Notes under the pieces: generated by a model
The model's database searches: none
What the model was told of the DNA's origin: nothing
What the model saw: only the letters and a program-made list of their open reading frames with translations
Shown here: positions 37,573 through 46,395 of the stretch, piece after piece
How positions within the stretch are numbered: position 1 is the first letter of the stretch
Layout of the letters: each line of letters opens with the position of its first letter
Source of the DNA: Flaviramulus multivorans
GTDB lineage: Bacteria > Bacteroidota > Bacteroidia > Flavobacteriales > Flavobacteriaceae
DNA length: 64,000 bases
Assembly: GCF_021728415.1 (NCBI RefSeq)
Contig: NZ_JAKKDV010000002.1
Span: forward strand, 310,001-374,000
Direction of reading: 5' to 3'
Made by a program: the position numbers and the translations under genes

Positions 37573-37972
37573 ATTTATAATTATTAGTTAAATCAGTCAG
37601 AACTTCTATGGCTTTTTTAGCATCTTTTTTTGCAACAAAAATATGATCGTGGTAATATCCAGCTATCACATTACAACTTATATGGTGTTTTGTTAATGCT
37701 GCCGAAAATGCAGCTGTTAAACCTACTGCTTCCAATGATGAGTGTACCGTTAAGGTAATCCACGATAACAAAAATTCATAAGTCAAATTTAGCTGATCTG
37801 CTTTATTTTTTTCAATTACAATGGTTACGCCTTCATCTTCTTTAAACTCACAAATAGTGTCTGTTCTGTTAATTTTATCAGTGTTTTTAACGGTTGCAAA
37901 AACATAATACCCTTCATTAAGTTTAGGAACCATTTGCTGTATCAATTTTGCTAAATCTTTTTCTCCTGCCAT
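37571..37972 (-). CDS. ACT domain-containing protein
   Basis: The protein has 133 residues. It has two ACT-like halves of the short stand-alone type (NEGYYVFATVKNTDKI; then WITLTVHSSLEAVGLTAAFSAAL and HISCNVIAGYYHDHIFV). ACT domains bind amino acids and regulate enzymes; this small form has no known target. A TAGGTTTG sequence on the minus strand at 37989-37996 is a good -7 box 17 bases from the start codon. Confidence 0.85.
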   Translation of the reverse strand: MAGEKDLAKLIQQMVPKLNEGYYVFATVKNTDKINRTDTICEFKEDEGVTIVIEKNKADQLNLTYEFLLSWITLTVHSSLEAVGLTAAFSAALTKHHISCNVIAGYYHDHIFVAKKDAKKAIEVLTDLTNNYK

Positions 37973-38073
37973 ATTATTTAGTTTAAAACAAACCTAATAA
38001 TTTAAAGTTTACCCTTTAATATTTTTGTAACATTATCACGCTTTAATCGTTTAGTAAGTATAAATAATCCAGA

Positions 38074-39552
38074 ATGAAACACCTCATTACACTTCTTACC
38101 ATTTGTCTATCCTATTTTTCTGTTTTTTCGCAAAGTGTTACTGCAAGATTAGTTGATAAAAATACTAAATCGCCCATTCCGTATGCTACCATTCAAACTG
38201 GAGAATACAGCGGTGTTATTTCAAACCAAGAAGGTTACTTTACCATAAACCTTAATGATGAAAACCTAAAATCAATTGACATTTCGTGTTTAGGGTATCA
38301 GACAAAATCAATGAGTATTCAAGACATCAAAAACTTAAATTATATAATTGAATTGGAAGAAGCTATCAATCAATTAAACGAAGTTTTTTTAAGTAATAAA
38401 ACTCCTAATGCTGATGAGATTATTAAACAGGTAAACAGTAATTTAAATAAGAATTACAAGCACGACCACCAAACCCTTCAGTTTTTTCATCGTAATACAG
38501 CTTACGCCGATTTTAACCGTTTTGAAACCGAAGTCACTATGGCTACTGGCATGCGAAATAAGGAGCATGATGGCGTCAATAAAAGTCTTGATTCCTTAAC
38601 ACGAGCCATTGTAAATAGCAACACAGTGTATTTTCAAGATTATTTAGGCGATTTAATGATAAAAAACAGAAAAGATGCCAAACTAAATGTTTTAAAAGCC
38701 ACCAGTTTGGTTGATAAACGCAACAATTTTTCATTAGAAAATGTACAAACCAAAGCACAAGATTTAATTTTAAAATATTTAGACACCACACTTACCTATA
38801 AACTAAAAACAGGCATTATTAAGGTTGAAGATTCTATGTCGCTAAAATCTGAACATAACCACAATAAAGATAACGACCCTATCTACGATGTTAAAAACCT
38901 TAAAGGCGAAACACACGGTTTATTACATGCGGCACAGACCTACGATGATTCTTTTATGAAGCAAATTATAAACCCAGAATTATATGAATATGAGTTTATA
39001 AATGTTACCAGTTTTAATGGTGAGTTGGTTTATATTATTGGATTCGAGCCCAGAAAATCTAAAGCTAAATATGCTGGAAAACTATATATAACAGACGAAA
39101 CCTTTGCTGTTATAAAGTTAGATTACGATTTTGGTAAAGGCAAACGTGGTGAAAAATTCAATTTAAAATTGTTACTAGGTATAAAATATGTTGAAAACAT
39201 TAATAAAGGCACCATCATTTATCAAAAAACAGTAGATAGCACCTATGCGCCAAAGTACATCAATCAAGAGGAAGGACGCTACTTTTATGTAAACCGACCT
39301 CTTAAATTTATTGAAAACAGCAGCGAGAAAAACAAAGTAGGTTTTAATTTTCTTATTGAAGGTAGTATGCGGTCGAAAAAGGAGTTGTTTATAATAAACA
39401 CATCTACATTAAACGCCGGTGATTTTACCGCCTTTAAAGAACCGGAAGATGTACCTTACCAAAAGTTAAACCAATACGACCCTTCTATTTGGAAAGCCTA
39501 TAATGCTATTGAGCCCTTAGAAGAAATGAAAGCGTTTAAAGCAGAAGATTAA
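38074..39552 (+). CDS. Carboxypeptidase-regulatory-domain protein
   Basis: The protein has 492 residues with signal peptide ending VFSQ. Residues 22-105 form the regulatory beta-sandwich (TARLVDKNTKSPIPYATI, SNQEGYFTINL, SCLGYQTKSMSI). A long beta-rich part follows with AGKLYITDETFAVIKLDY, matching the same position in the 16199 product. It probably acts in the cell envelope. TATTTTTG at 38020-38027 may be its -7 box. The stop codon lies 11 bases from the attC-like element of the next insert. Confidence 0.8.
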   Translation: MKHLITLLTICLSYFSVFSQSVTARLVDKNTKSPIPYATIQTGEYSGVISNQEGYFTINLNDENLKSIDISCLGYQTKSMSIQDIKNLNYIIELEEAINQLNEVFLSNKTPNADEIIKQVNSNLNKNYKHDHQTLQFFHRNTAYADFNRFETEVTMATGMRNKEHDGVNKSLDSLTRAIVNSNTVYFQDYLGDLMIKNRKDAKLNVLKATSLVDKRNNFSLENVQTKAQDLILKYLDTTLTYKLKTGIIKVEDSMSLKSEHNHNKDNDPIYDVKNLKGETHGLLHAAQTYDDSFMKQIINPELYEYEFINVTSFNGELVYIIGFEPRKSKAKYAGKLYITDETFAVIKLDYDFGKGKRGEKFNLKLLLGIKYVENINKGTIIYQKTVDSTYAPKYINQEEGRYFYVNRPLKFIENSSEKNKVGFNFLIEGSMRSKKELFIINTSTLNAGDFTAFKEPEDVPYQKLNQYDPSIWKAYNAIEPLEEMKAFKAED

Positions 39553-39562
39553 TTTGGGTTAC

Positions 39563-39618
39563 GATTATCGTTTAGTGCAAAATGCGCTTTAATGCATTTT
39601 TACACAGCGTTGGTAGTA
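39563..39618 (-). repeat. attC-like site downstream of the 39600-40479 gene pair
   Basis: Read on the minus strand it starts TACTACCAACG (39608-39618), the exact reverse complement of 40485-40495. Next is GCTGTGTAAAAATGC, a short loop, GCATTTTGCAC, and GATAATC (39563-39569) where a GTTRRRY core would be. Total 56 bp, typical of attC. The final core is degenerate. The stop codon of the 39600 gene lies inside the site. Confidence 0.5.
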
Positions 39619-39971
39619 GTTTTTTCCATTTTATATCTTTCCAAATCCTTTATGAATTCTTCAAGTTTAATCTCAAATTTCCTTTTCGTCATTCTGATTG
39701 AAGCTATTCGGTTCGAATCATCATTCCAATTCGATGGAAACTCAGTTGAAGCTAAAATTTCATAAACTCCTTGTCCGCTTTTTCTTTCTCCTTTAAACAT
39801 TGGGTCAACAATGAAGCACAGATAAAGGCATATGTTTAATTCATCCTTATAATAAATTTTCCAATGTTCATCATCCCACCAATCCTCATTCGAACCAATG
39901 GTTTTTATTTCCCATTTATTTTTAAGAAGCGCTTGTTCAACCTGATATTTATATCCTGATTTTTTGCTCAT
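39600..39971 (-). CDS. Hypothetical cytoplasmic protein in cassette-like insert
   Basis: ATG 39971 (MSKKSGYKYQVEQALLK) gives 123 residues and leaves 16 bases after the preceding gene; an earlier in-frame start would overlap that gene. The protein is polar and aromatic-rich (NEDWWDDEHWKIYY) with a C-terminal helix. It has no signal peptide. I do not recognise the family. Its stop codon falls in the attC-like site, a common feature of cassette genes. Confidence 0.65.
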   Translation of the reverse strand: MSKKSGYKYQVEQALLKNKWEIKTIGSNEDWWDDEHWKIYYKDELNICLYLCFIVDPMFKGERKSGQGVYEILASTEFPSNWNDDSNRIASIRMTKRKFEIKLEEFIKDLERYKMEKTTTNAV

Positions 39972-39987
39972 TAATTTAGAATATTTG

Positions 39988-40479
39988 TCACCATTTTTTC
40001 TGTACCTTTTCTTTCTCAAAATCTATTAATTCTATAGGTTCATTCGGAATGTCTTTAGACCAGAAATACAAAGTCGTGGAAAATTCAAGTTTTGGATTTT
40101 TTATCTCTCCATTTTTTTTCAATTTCTCAAATTCCGATTCAAGATAATTTTCATTCATGAAAACCTTATATTTCGCTGGTTGACTACTAACAAACCCTTT
40201 CAATCTCCATAAATCAAAGCCATCCCATCTTTGTTCAGGAAAAAATGCGAAATCAAAATCTACTATCTTATCATTAAAATGAGCAGACAAACCAATCCCA
40301 TGAAAAGCATAAAATTTTAATCCATTAGCTTTTAATTCTCCAGTCTGTTCATACTTCCTTGAGTGCCATCCTTCCAAAAGATTTTCAATGCCGTATTTTT
40401 TCTTGAAAATTTTCACCACTTTGTTAGCAGACAATTGATAGTCTTTTATTAAATCATATATGTTGAGTTTATCTTCCAT
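39988..40479 (-). CDS. Hypothetical protein, DUF6896-like, in cassette-like insert
   Basis: The protein has 163 residues and is cytoplasmic. The middle shows G-E-L...G-L-K-F-Y-A-F-H-G-I-G-L and KIVDFDFAFFP, which recalls DUF6896, a family seen near polymorphic toxin and immunity loci. This assignment is from memory of the pattern and is tentative. The ATG lies 15 bases inside the cassette boundary GTTGGTAGTA. With the downstream gene it forms a two-gene insert between the 38074 gene and ferredoxin. Confidence 0.65.
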   Translation of the reverse strand: MEDKLNIYDLIKDYQLSANKVVKIFKKKYGIENLLEGWHSRKYEQTGELKANGLKFYAFHGIGLSAHFNDKIVDFDFAFFPEQRWDGFDLWRLKGFVSSQPAKYKVFMNENYLESEFEKLKKNGEIKNPKLEFSTTLYFWSKDIPNEPIELIDFEKEKVQKKW

Positions 40480-40484
40480 CCAAT

Positions 40485-40551
40485 TACTACCAACGACGTG
40501 ATATGAAGTCGTTTTAATACTGAAACAAGTTCAGCACAGGTAATTTATATC
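40485..40551 (-). repeat. attC-like site upstream of the 39600-40479 gene pair
   Basis: On the minus strand, GATATAAA (40544-40551) and TTCATATC (40500-40507) are arms matching at 7 of 8 positions, then CGTTGGTAGTA (40485-40495). ATTAAAACGA followed by TTCATATC is shared with the site at 775-828. The loop holds a CTGAA/TTCAG palindrome (40520-40534). No clear R'' core is seen on the outer side. Confidence 0.45.
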
Positions 40552-40611
40552 AAAAGCCAATTTAATCCAAATCCTACAAATTTAAAAGTGAATTTATAAA
40601 CAATTGTAAAC

Positions 40612-40640
40612 AAAAAATCCCAAGCGTTTGCTCAGGATTT
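40612..40640 (-). terminator. Terminator of the ferredoxin gene
   Basis: On the minus strand AAATCC pairs with GGATTT, with an inner AGC/GCT pair, and is followed by a T-run (40612-40616). Confidence 0.7.
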
Positions 40641-40663
40641 AATTATAAATTATAAATGGTCTA

Positions 40664-41017
40664 TTATCCGTCAGGATGCATAAAGCGTTGTTTTGCCAAC
40701 AATTCTTCTTCGGTTTCTACATGGTCTTCGTCAGGTACACAACAATCTACAGGACACACCGCAGCACATTGTGGCTCATCATGAAATCCTTTACACTCCG
40801 TACATTTATCGGGTACAATATAGTAAACCTCATCGCTAACAGGCTCTTGTGCCTCATCAGCATCTACCTCTCTACCATCGGTTAATACTACAGTACCTTC
40901 TAAACTCGTACCATCTTTATAGCGCCAATCGTCTGCGCCTTCATATATTGCTGTATTTGGGCACTCAGGTTCGCAAGCACCACAATTTATACATTCGTCT
41001 GTTATAATAATTGCCAT
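40664..41017 (-). CDS. 4Fe-4S dicluster ferredoxin
   Basis: The protein has 117 residues. It has two cluster motifs: [13 protein letters not shown] near the N-terminus and [18 protein letters not shown] near residue 73, with the extended second-cluster spacing seen in Allochromatium-type and Bacteroidota ferredoxins. The middle is acidic. It is a cytoplasmic electron carrier. It is divergent from the acyl-CoA reductase gene, with interlocking promoters between them. Confidence 0.93.
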   Translation of the reverse strand: MAIIITDECINCGACEPECPNTAIYEGADDWRYKDGTSLEGTVVLTDGREVDADEAQEPVSDEVYYIVPDKCTECKGFHDEPQCAAVCPVDCCVPDEDHVETEEELLAKQRFMHPDG

Positions 41018-41041
41018 AGCGTTTTTTTCTTTCTAACTTTG
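41011..41041 (+). promoter_or_regulatory. Predicted promoter of acyl-CoA reductase gene
   Basis: TTG (41011-41013), 20 bases, TAACTTTG (41034-41041), a perfect match to the Bacteroidota pattern. The -33 box lies inside the first codons of the ferredoxin gene. Confidence 0.8.
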
Positions 41042-41047
41042 CAGTCG

Positions 41048-41078
41048 CAAAAATAACGCCAAAACCATTCATAACCAA
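41048..41078 (-). promoter_or_regulatory. Predicted promoter of ferredoxin gene
   Basis: On the minus strand TTG (41076-41078), 20 bases, TATTTTTG (41048-41055), a perfect match. It faces the plus-strand promoter, and the two -7 boxes are six bases apart. Confidence 0.8.
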
Positions 41079-41085
41079 ATTAGGA

Positions 41086-42144
41086 ATGCAATTACAAGAA
41101 AGAATTAACGCTTTTGTAAAATTAGGAGAATTTATAGAGCAATTTTCTAATGAAGCTATCCAAAAGAACGATTATGTTAAACATAACGATTTGTTTTTTG
41201 ATGGTTTTAAGCACCAATTAAAACTTGCCGAAGAGCATAACGGTTGGTTTACACCCGAAAATATACGATTTGCACTAAAAGGTTGGGCAACTTCTTTAAC
41301 CCAAGACAACTTAAATACTTGGTTAAAACCTTACCATATTAATGCCATAAAACCCAAACAAGTAGCTATTATTATGGCGGGAAATATTCCTCTAGTTGGG
41401 TTTCACGATTTTTTGTCTGTGCTCATTACAGGACATACTGTATTGGTAAAACAATCCTCAAACGATAAACACTTACTACCCTATTTAGCGAAGTATTTGG
41501 AATATGTAGAACCTAATTTTAAAGGCAAAATAACCTTTACAGAAAAGAAATTGGACGGTTTTGATGCTGTTATTGCCACAGGAAGTAATAATACTGCGCG
41601 TTATTTTGAATACTATTTTAAAGGCAAGCCATCCATTATTCGTAACAACAGAAACTCTGTTGCAGTTTTAACGGGTAACGAAACTCCTGAAGATTTAAAA
41701 AACCTTTCGGAAGATATTTTTAGATATTATGGTTTAGGTTGCAGAAACGTATCAAAACTATTCGTGCCTAAAGGCTATAAGTTTGATGCTTTTTTTGAAG
41801 CTATGTATCATTGGCATCCTATAATAGATAAAGCAAAATATGCCAATAATTACGATTATAACAAAGCGGTGTATTTAATGAGTGAATTTGATATGCTAGA
41901 AAATGGCTTTTTTATGATTAAAGAAGACGACAGTTACGCATCACCAATTGCTACATTGTTTTACGAATATTATGAAAACCCTAATCAATTAAAAGAAAAA
42001 CTGGAAGCAGACAAAGGGCTAATTCAATGTATAGTTTCTAACGGATTTATAGAAAATGAAATTGCCTTTGGAGCCACTCAAAAACCAAAACTTTGGGATT
42101 ATGCAGATAGTGTCGATTCTGTTGAATTTTTGTTAGCAATTTGA
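41086..42144 (+). CDS. Acyl-CoA reductase (LuxC family)
   Basis: The protein has 352 residues. LuxC-family features are WFTPENIRFALKGWA, IMAGNIPLVGFHDFLSVLITGH and the active-site Cys in YYGLGCRNVSKLFVP. The family reduces acyl-CoA to aldehyde with NADPH. A LuxE partner is not nearby, so the true substrate is unknown. Gene order ferredoxin, reductase, serC, serA recurs in Bacteroidota in my experience; the link is unexplained. Confidence 0.85.
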   Translation: MQLQERINAFVKLGEFIEQFSNEAIQKNDYVKHNDLFFDGFKHQLKLAEEHNGWFTPENIRFALKGWATSLTQDNLNTWLKPYHINAIKPKQVAIIMAGNIPLVGFHDFLSVLITGHTVLVKQSSNDKHLLPYLAKYLEYVEPNFKGKITFTEKKLDGFDAVIATGSNNTARYFEYYFKGKPSIIRNNRNSVAVLTGNETPEDLKNLSEDIFRYYGLGCRNVSKLFVPKGYKFDAFFEAMYHWHPIIDKAKYANNYDYNKAVYLMSEFDMLENGFFMIKEDDSYASPIATLFYEYYENPNQLKEKLEADKGLIQCIVSNGFIENEIAFGATQKPKLWDYADSVDSVEFLLAI

Positions 42145-42219
42145 TGAAAAAATTATTGAATTTTTAACATGAAATACCCAATTAATTAGCAACTTTACAC
42201 CTTAAAATTTCAGTACAAA

Positions 42220-43284
42220 ATGAAAAAACATAACTTTAGTGCAGGACCAAGTATTCTACCTCAAGAAGTATTACTAAAAGCTTCAGAGGCCATCATGGAT
42301 TTAGAAAATAGTGGCTTATCGTTAATCGAGATTTCACATAGAAGCAAGGCATTTGTAGATATTATGGAAAATGCCCGAGCATTAGCTTTAGAATTACTAG
42401 GTTTAGAAGGCAAGGGTTATAAAGCCTTATTTTTACAAGGTGGTGCCAGCACTCAATTTTTAATGGTAGCATTAAATCTTTTAGAAAAAAGAGCAGGTTA
42501 CTTAAATACTGGTGCTTGGAGTCAAAAAGCTATTAAAGAGGCACAGAAACTTGATGATATTTATGAGGTTGCTTCCTCTGAGAATGCTAACTTCAACTAT
42601 ATACCTAAAGGATATGATATTCCTTCAGATTATGACTATTTCCATTGCACTTCAAACAATACCATTTTCGGAACTCAAATAAAACAATTCCCAAAGTGCG
42701 ATATTCCTATGGTGTGTGATATGAGTAGTGATATTTTTTCACGTTCATTAGATTTTAGTCAATTTGATTTAATCTATGCCGGTGCTCAAAAAAATATGGG
42801 ACCTGCAGGAACCACATTGGTGGTTATAAAAGAGGATATTTTAGGAAAAGTATCAAGAGATATTCCTTCTATTATGGATTATAAAATCCACATCAAACAA
42901 GGCAGTATGTTTAATACGCCTCCTGTTTTTGCAGTTTATACATCTATGCTAACCTTAGAATGGTTAAAAGGTCTTGGTGGCATTGCGGGTATTGAAAAGG
43001 AGAATGAAAAGAAAGCACGATTAATGTATTCTGAAATAGATTTAAACCCACTATTTAAAGGCTTTGCAGCAAAAGAAGACCGTTCGAATATGAATGCAAC
43101 CTTCAATTTAGTAAATGATAATTTAAAAGATACTTTTGAAACCATGCTTAAAGAGGCTGGAATAAGTGGTGTAAATGGCCACAGAAGTGTTGGTGGTTAT
43201 AGAGCTTCTATGTACAACGCCTTACCATTAGATAGTGTAAAAGCGTTAGTAGAAGTAATGAGTGAATTAGAAAGTAAAGCATAA
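42220..43284 (+). CDS. serC: Phosphoserine aminotransferase
   Basis: The protein has 354 residues. It transfers an amino group from glutamate to 3-phosphohydroxypyruvate in serine synthesis. Visible are the N-terminal NFSAGPSILP, GGASTQF, and the PLP lysine at residue 191 (YAGAQKNMGPAG). It is class V aminotransferase fold and cytoplasmic. serA follows 47 bases later; the two catalyse consecutive steps and are likely co-transcribed. Confidence 0.96.
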   Translation: MKKHNFSAGPSILPQEVLLKASEAIMDLENSGLSLIEISHRSKAFVDIMENARALALELLGLEGKGYKALFLQGGASTQFLMVALNLLEKRAGYLNTGAWSQKAIKEAQKLDDIYEVASSENANFNYIPKGYDIPSDYDYFHCTSNNTIFGTQIKQFPKCDIPMVCDMSSDIFSRSLDFSQFDLIYAGAQKNMGPAGTTLVVIKEDILGKVSRDIPSIMDYKIHIKQGSMFNTPPVFAVYTSMLTLEWLKGLGGIAGIEKENEKKARLMYSEIDLNPLFKGFAAKEDRSNMNATFNLVNDNLKDTFETMLKEAGISGVNGHRSVGGYRASMYNALPLDSVKALVEVMSELESKA

Positions 43285-43331
43285 AAATTAATAAAGTTGA
43301 ATGTGTTCAACTTTTAACAAGTAAACAGAAA

Positions 43332-44282
43332 ATGAAAGTATTAGCAAACGACGGAATTTCAAAAAGTGGTATTGAAGCGTTAGAAAAAGGTGGATTTGAA
43401 GTTATTACCACAACCGTAGCGCAAGAACAATTAATAAACTATATCAACGAAAAACAAATAACGGTTTTACTTGTACGAAGTGCTACCACGGTTCGTAAAG
43501 ATTTAATAGATGCTTGTCCTAGTTTAAAAATAATAGGTCGTGGCGGTGTTGGTATGGATAATATTGATGTTGCATACGCTAGAGAAAAAGGATTGCATGT
43601 AATTAACACGCCTGCTGCTTCTTCCCATTCTGTTGCTGAATTGGTGTTCGGACATTTTTACGGATTAGCGCGTTTTTTACATAACTCAAATAGAGAAATG
43701 CCTCTTGAAGGTGATACGAATTTTGGTAAATTGAAAAAAGCTTATGCAAAAGGTGTTGAACTTAAAGGAAAAACGCTAGGTGTTTTAGGTTTTGGTCGTA
43801 TTGGTCAAGCTACCGCTAAAGTAGCTTTAGGCGCTGGAATGAAAGTTGTTGCTTTCGATCCGTTTTTAGATAAAGCAAATCTGGAGTTAGAGTTTTTTGA
43901 TGGTCAAAAAGTAAATTTTGAAATCAAAACCATTTCTAAAGAAGAGGTATTAAAACAATCCGATTTTATAACACTTCATGTACCTGCTCAAAAAGATTAT
44001 GTGATTGATGAAGCAGAATTTAATATGATGAAAGATGGCGTTATACTAGCAAACGCTGCTCGTGGTGGTGTGGTTAACGAAATTGCCCTTGTAAAAGCGA
44101 TTGAAAAAGGTAAAGTTGCTGGAGCTGCTTTAGACGTTTTTGAAAAAGAACCTAAGCCAGAAATACAATTATTAATGAATTCAGGCTTATCATTAACACC
44201 GCATACCGGTGCTGCAACCAACGAAGCTCAAGATAGAATTGGTACTGAATTAGCGTCTCAAATAATTAGTATTTTAAACTAA
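43332..44282 (+). CDS. serA: D-3-phosphoglycerate dehydrogenase (short form)
   Basis: The protein has 316 residues and oxidises 3-phosphoglycerate with NAD. The substrate domain, the Rossmann motif LGVLGFGRIGQATA, the catalytic Arg region (NAARGGVVNE), Glu (DVFEKEP) and His (LTPHTGAAT) are all visible. It lacks the C-terminal ACT or ASB domains of long SerA, so direct serine feedback through ACT is absent. A strong terminator follows. Confidence 0.93.
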   Translation: MKVLANDGISKSGIEALEKGGFEVITTTVAQEQLINYINEKQITVLLVRSATTVRKDLIDACPSLKIIGRGGVGMDNIDVAYAREKGLHVINTPAASSHSVAELVFGHFYGLARFLHNSNREMPLEGDTNFGKLKKAYAKGVELKGKTLGVLGFGRIGQATAKVALGAGMKVVAFDPFLDKANLELEFFDGQKVNFEIKTISKEEVLKQSDFITLHVPAQKDYVIDEAEFNMMKDGVILANAARGGVVNEIALVKAIEKGKVAGAALDVFEKEPKPEIQLLMNSGLSLTPHTGAATNEAQDRIGTELASQIISILN

Positions 44283-44303
44283 TACAAGCATAACTATAAA
44301 CTT

Positions 44304-44336
44304 AAGTCCTAAAATCAAATTTTAGGACTTTTTTTT
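44304..44336 (+). terminator. Terminator of serC-serA
   Basis: A perfect 12-bp stem AAGTCCTAAAAT (44304-44315), loop CAA, ATTTTAGGACTT (44319-44330), then six or more T. Confidence 0.92.
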
Positions 44337-44376
44337 GTACATTGAAATCCATTTTTAAAAATTAAAACAATAAATC

Positions 44377-45015
44377 ATGTCAGGAATTCTAGACTTATTA
44401 AACAGTGACCTTGGAAAAACAATTATAAGTGGTGTTTCAAGTCAAACGAAACAACCGCAAAACAAAACGCAAGATGTATTAACTATGGCATTACCCGTAT
44501 TAATGCAAGCTATGAGGCGTAATGCTGCGACACCACAAGGTGCTGAGGGTTTACTAGGAGCACTAAATAGTAAACATGATGGTAGTATTCTAGATAACCT
44601 AGGTGGTTTATTTAGTGGTGGTGTAGATTCCAATGTTTTAAATGATGGTAGTAAAATTTTAGGTCATGTTTTAGGAAATAAACAACAACATGTTGAAAAT
44701 ACCCTTGGGGCCAAAGCCGGTATGGATGCAGGTAGTGTGGCTCAAATTCTTAAGGTTGCGGCACCAATACTTATGGGTGTTTTAGGAAAAGAAACAAGAC
44801 AAAAACAAGTAAATAGCCCAAGCGGTATTGAAGGCTTATTAGGAGGTTTATTAAAAGGAAATTCACCACAACAAGAGCAAAGCTTCTTAGAGTCTATTCT
44901 TGATGCCGATGGCGATGGTAGTGTTATTGATGATGTTGCTGGTATGGTTTTAGGCGGTAGCAAAAAGAAAAGCGGACTTGGAGGTTTGCTAGGAGGTCTT
45001 TTTGGAAGAAAATAA
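44377..45015 (+). CDS. DUF937 domain protein
   Basis: The protein has 212 residues and is cytoplasmic, rich in Gly, Leu and Ser. It carries two copies of the family pattern: an early helical ALPVLMQAMRRN with GAEGLLGALNSKHDGSILDN, and a later KVAAPILMGVLGKETR with GIEGLLGGLLKGN and a DADGDGSVIDDVAGM segment. The C-terminus is Gly-rich and basic (SGLGGLLGGLFGRK). Relatives include YidB-like proteins; the role is unknown. A terminator follows. Confidence 0.88.
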   Translation: MSGILDLLNSDLGKTIISGVSSQTKQPQNKTQDVLTMALPVLMQAMRRNAATPQGAEGLLGALNSKHDGSILDNLGGLFSGGVDSNVLNDGSKILGHVLGNKQQHVENTLGAKAGMDAGSVAQILKVAAPILMGVLGKETRQKQVNSPSGIEGLLGGLLKGNSPQQEQSFLESILDADGDGSVIDDVAGMVLGGSKKKSGLGGLLGGLFGRK

Positions 45016-45036
45016 TATTTTACTTTAGACATAATT

Positions 45037-45070
45037 GAAAAGGGTTAAACAAATGTTTAGCTCTTTTTTT
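45037..45070 (+). terminator. Terminator of the DUF937 gene
   Basis: A 13-bp stem AAAAGGGTTAAAC paired with GTTTAGCTCTTTT (two wobble pairs), loop AAAT, then a T-run. Confidence 0.75.
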
Positions 45071-45223
45071 GTTAAAAGGTCTTAAAATTAAGCATTTAAG
45101 GAACAGTTTTTGTAACTTTAGTATTAGCACTGTTTACTCATTAAAAGGAGCATTTAACTCATTCTCACTTTCAAGAATGACCTATGAGTTATATATTTAA
45201 AAATGAAATAAAATATTAATGCT

Positions 45224-45661
45224 ATGAAAAATCTAATATACTATTTACTTCTCAGCGTGTTTATTTTTAATTGTAATACTCCGAAAACGGTATCTACAGT
45301 AAAAAATGAGCGTTTAGAAAATGTAAAAGATAATGATACCGTTACCATCGCTAATGATGATTTAGAATATGAGATTATTATTATTGAGCCAGGTTTTAAT
45401 TTTTGGTTAAATAGTACTGCCAGACCAGAAGGTTTTTACTCTCAAGAATATATGGAAGTTAGAAATAATCAATATGTTATTGCCTGGAATCAGCGTGTAC
45501 TTCAACCTCAATTATATGACCCTAATTTATATGAATTACAAATTGATTATCAGCCACAAATCGATTATGGATATGAAGTAAATTATAAACTTTATAATTA
45601 TTTCATCTATTTTCAAATAAGATATAATCAAAGATTAGCAGGTTGGGTTCCTAGAATTTAA
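45224..45661 (+). CDS. DUF6146-type small lipoprotein
   Basis: The protein has 145 residues with lipobox (FNC, Cys 17). The conserved block ARPEGFYSQEYMEVRN, YVIAWNQRV, then a Tyr-rich DYGYEVNYKLYNYFIYF segment matches the flavobacterial family I know as DUF6146. Function unknown. It is followed within 40 bases by the DUF6787-type gene. Confidence 0.75.
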   Translation: MKNLIYYLLLSVFIFNCNTPKTVSTVKNERLENVKDNDTVTIANDDLEYEIIIIEPGFNFWLNSTARPEGFYSQEYMEVRNNQYVIAWNQRVLQPQLYDPNLYELQIDYQPQIDYGYEVNYKLYNYFIYFQIRYNQRLAGWVPRI

Positions 45662-45698
45662 TTTAGTTTTAGTTATTTTTGCATAAAAATTGCAAGTC

Positions 45699-46001
45699 TT
45701 GGAAAAACTGAAACAACGTTGGGGTATTGAATCTAACGTACAAATTATAATAATACTAATTGTCTTTGCGGTAACGGGTTCTACGGCTTCTTATATAGGT
45801 AAACCCATTTTACATTTTTTAAATATAACCACCGAAAATTTTAGTACTTTTGGTTACTGGTTTACACGAATTGTATTGCTTTTTATTATGTACCAATTTT
45901 TACTAGTAGGATTTGGCTGGTTATTTGGTCAACATAAATTTTTCTGGAATTTCGAAAAAAAGATGTTAAGTAGAATTGGGTTTAAACGTTTTTTTAATTA
46001 G
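45699..46001 (+). CDS. DUF6787-type small membrane protein
   Basis: TTG 45699 (MEKLKQRWGIESNVQ) is preferred over a TTG three codons upstream because it fits the family start. A TATTTTTG -7-like box at 45674-45681 also puts the RNA start close to the upstream codon. The protein has 100 residues and two membrane helices (IIIILIVFAVTGSTASYI and IVLLFIMYQFLLVGFGWLF). Its stop codon overlaps the GTG start of the next gene by one base. Confidence 0.72.
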   Translation: MEKLKQRWGIESNVQIIIILIVFAVTGSTASYIGKPILHFLNITTENFSTFGYWFTRIVLLFIMYQFLLVGFGWLFGQHKFFWNFEKKMLSRIGFKRFFN

Positions 46002-46333
46002 TGACTGACTTAAAACAACATATAGTTTTTAAAGTAATTTGCCTTTTGCTTATGGTAGCATTATTAATTCCTGCTACCGTTAAGTTTACTCATGTTTTTT
46101 CTCATCATGAACATAAAGTTTGCCTTGGAGAAAAATCTACTCATATTCATGAAGTTGATTTTGATTGTGAATTCCATAAATTTCAAGTAAACAAAAATTT
46201 CACATTTAATAGTTCTTATTCTGCAATATACTCGCCCATTGAGCAATCTACAGAGATAGTTTCTCAATACTTTTTTTTAAGCGAGTTTCAGCACTTGCAT
46301 TTCGCGCTTCGGGGTCCTCCTACTTTAATTTAA
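46001..46333 (+). CDS. Small His-rich membrane-anchored or secreted protein
   Basis: The protein has 110 residues with a GTG start that overlaps the previous stop by one base. One N-terminal hydrophobic segment (VICLLLMVALLIPATV) is followed by HVFSHHEHKVC and THIHEVDFDCEFH. The His, Cys and acidic residues suggest metal binding. It lies 63 bases upstream of a TonB receptor with its own His/acid-rich loop, so the pair probably handles a metal such as zinc. No named family recognised. Confidence 0.75.
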   Translation: MTDLKQHIVFKVICLLLMVALLIPATVKFTHVFSHHEHKVCLGEKSTHIHEVDFDCEFHKFQVNKNFTFNSSYSAIYSPIEQSTEIVSQYFFLSEFQHLHFALRGPPTLI

Positions 46334-46395
46334 TAATCTTAAAATATGCTGAATCTACTCAGCAAAAAATATTATTAAATTAATCAAAATCATTT

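Noticed and set aside
42936-43145. Antisense open frame within serC
   Set aside because: It lies fully inside a strongly conserved gene and has no supporting signal.
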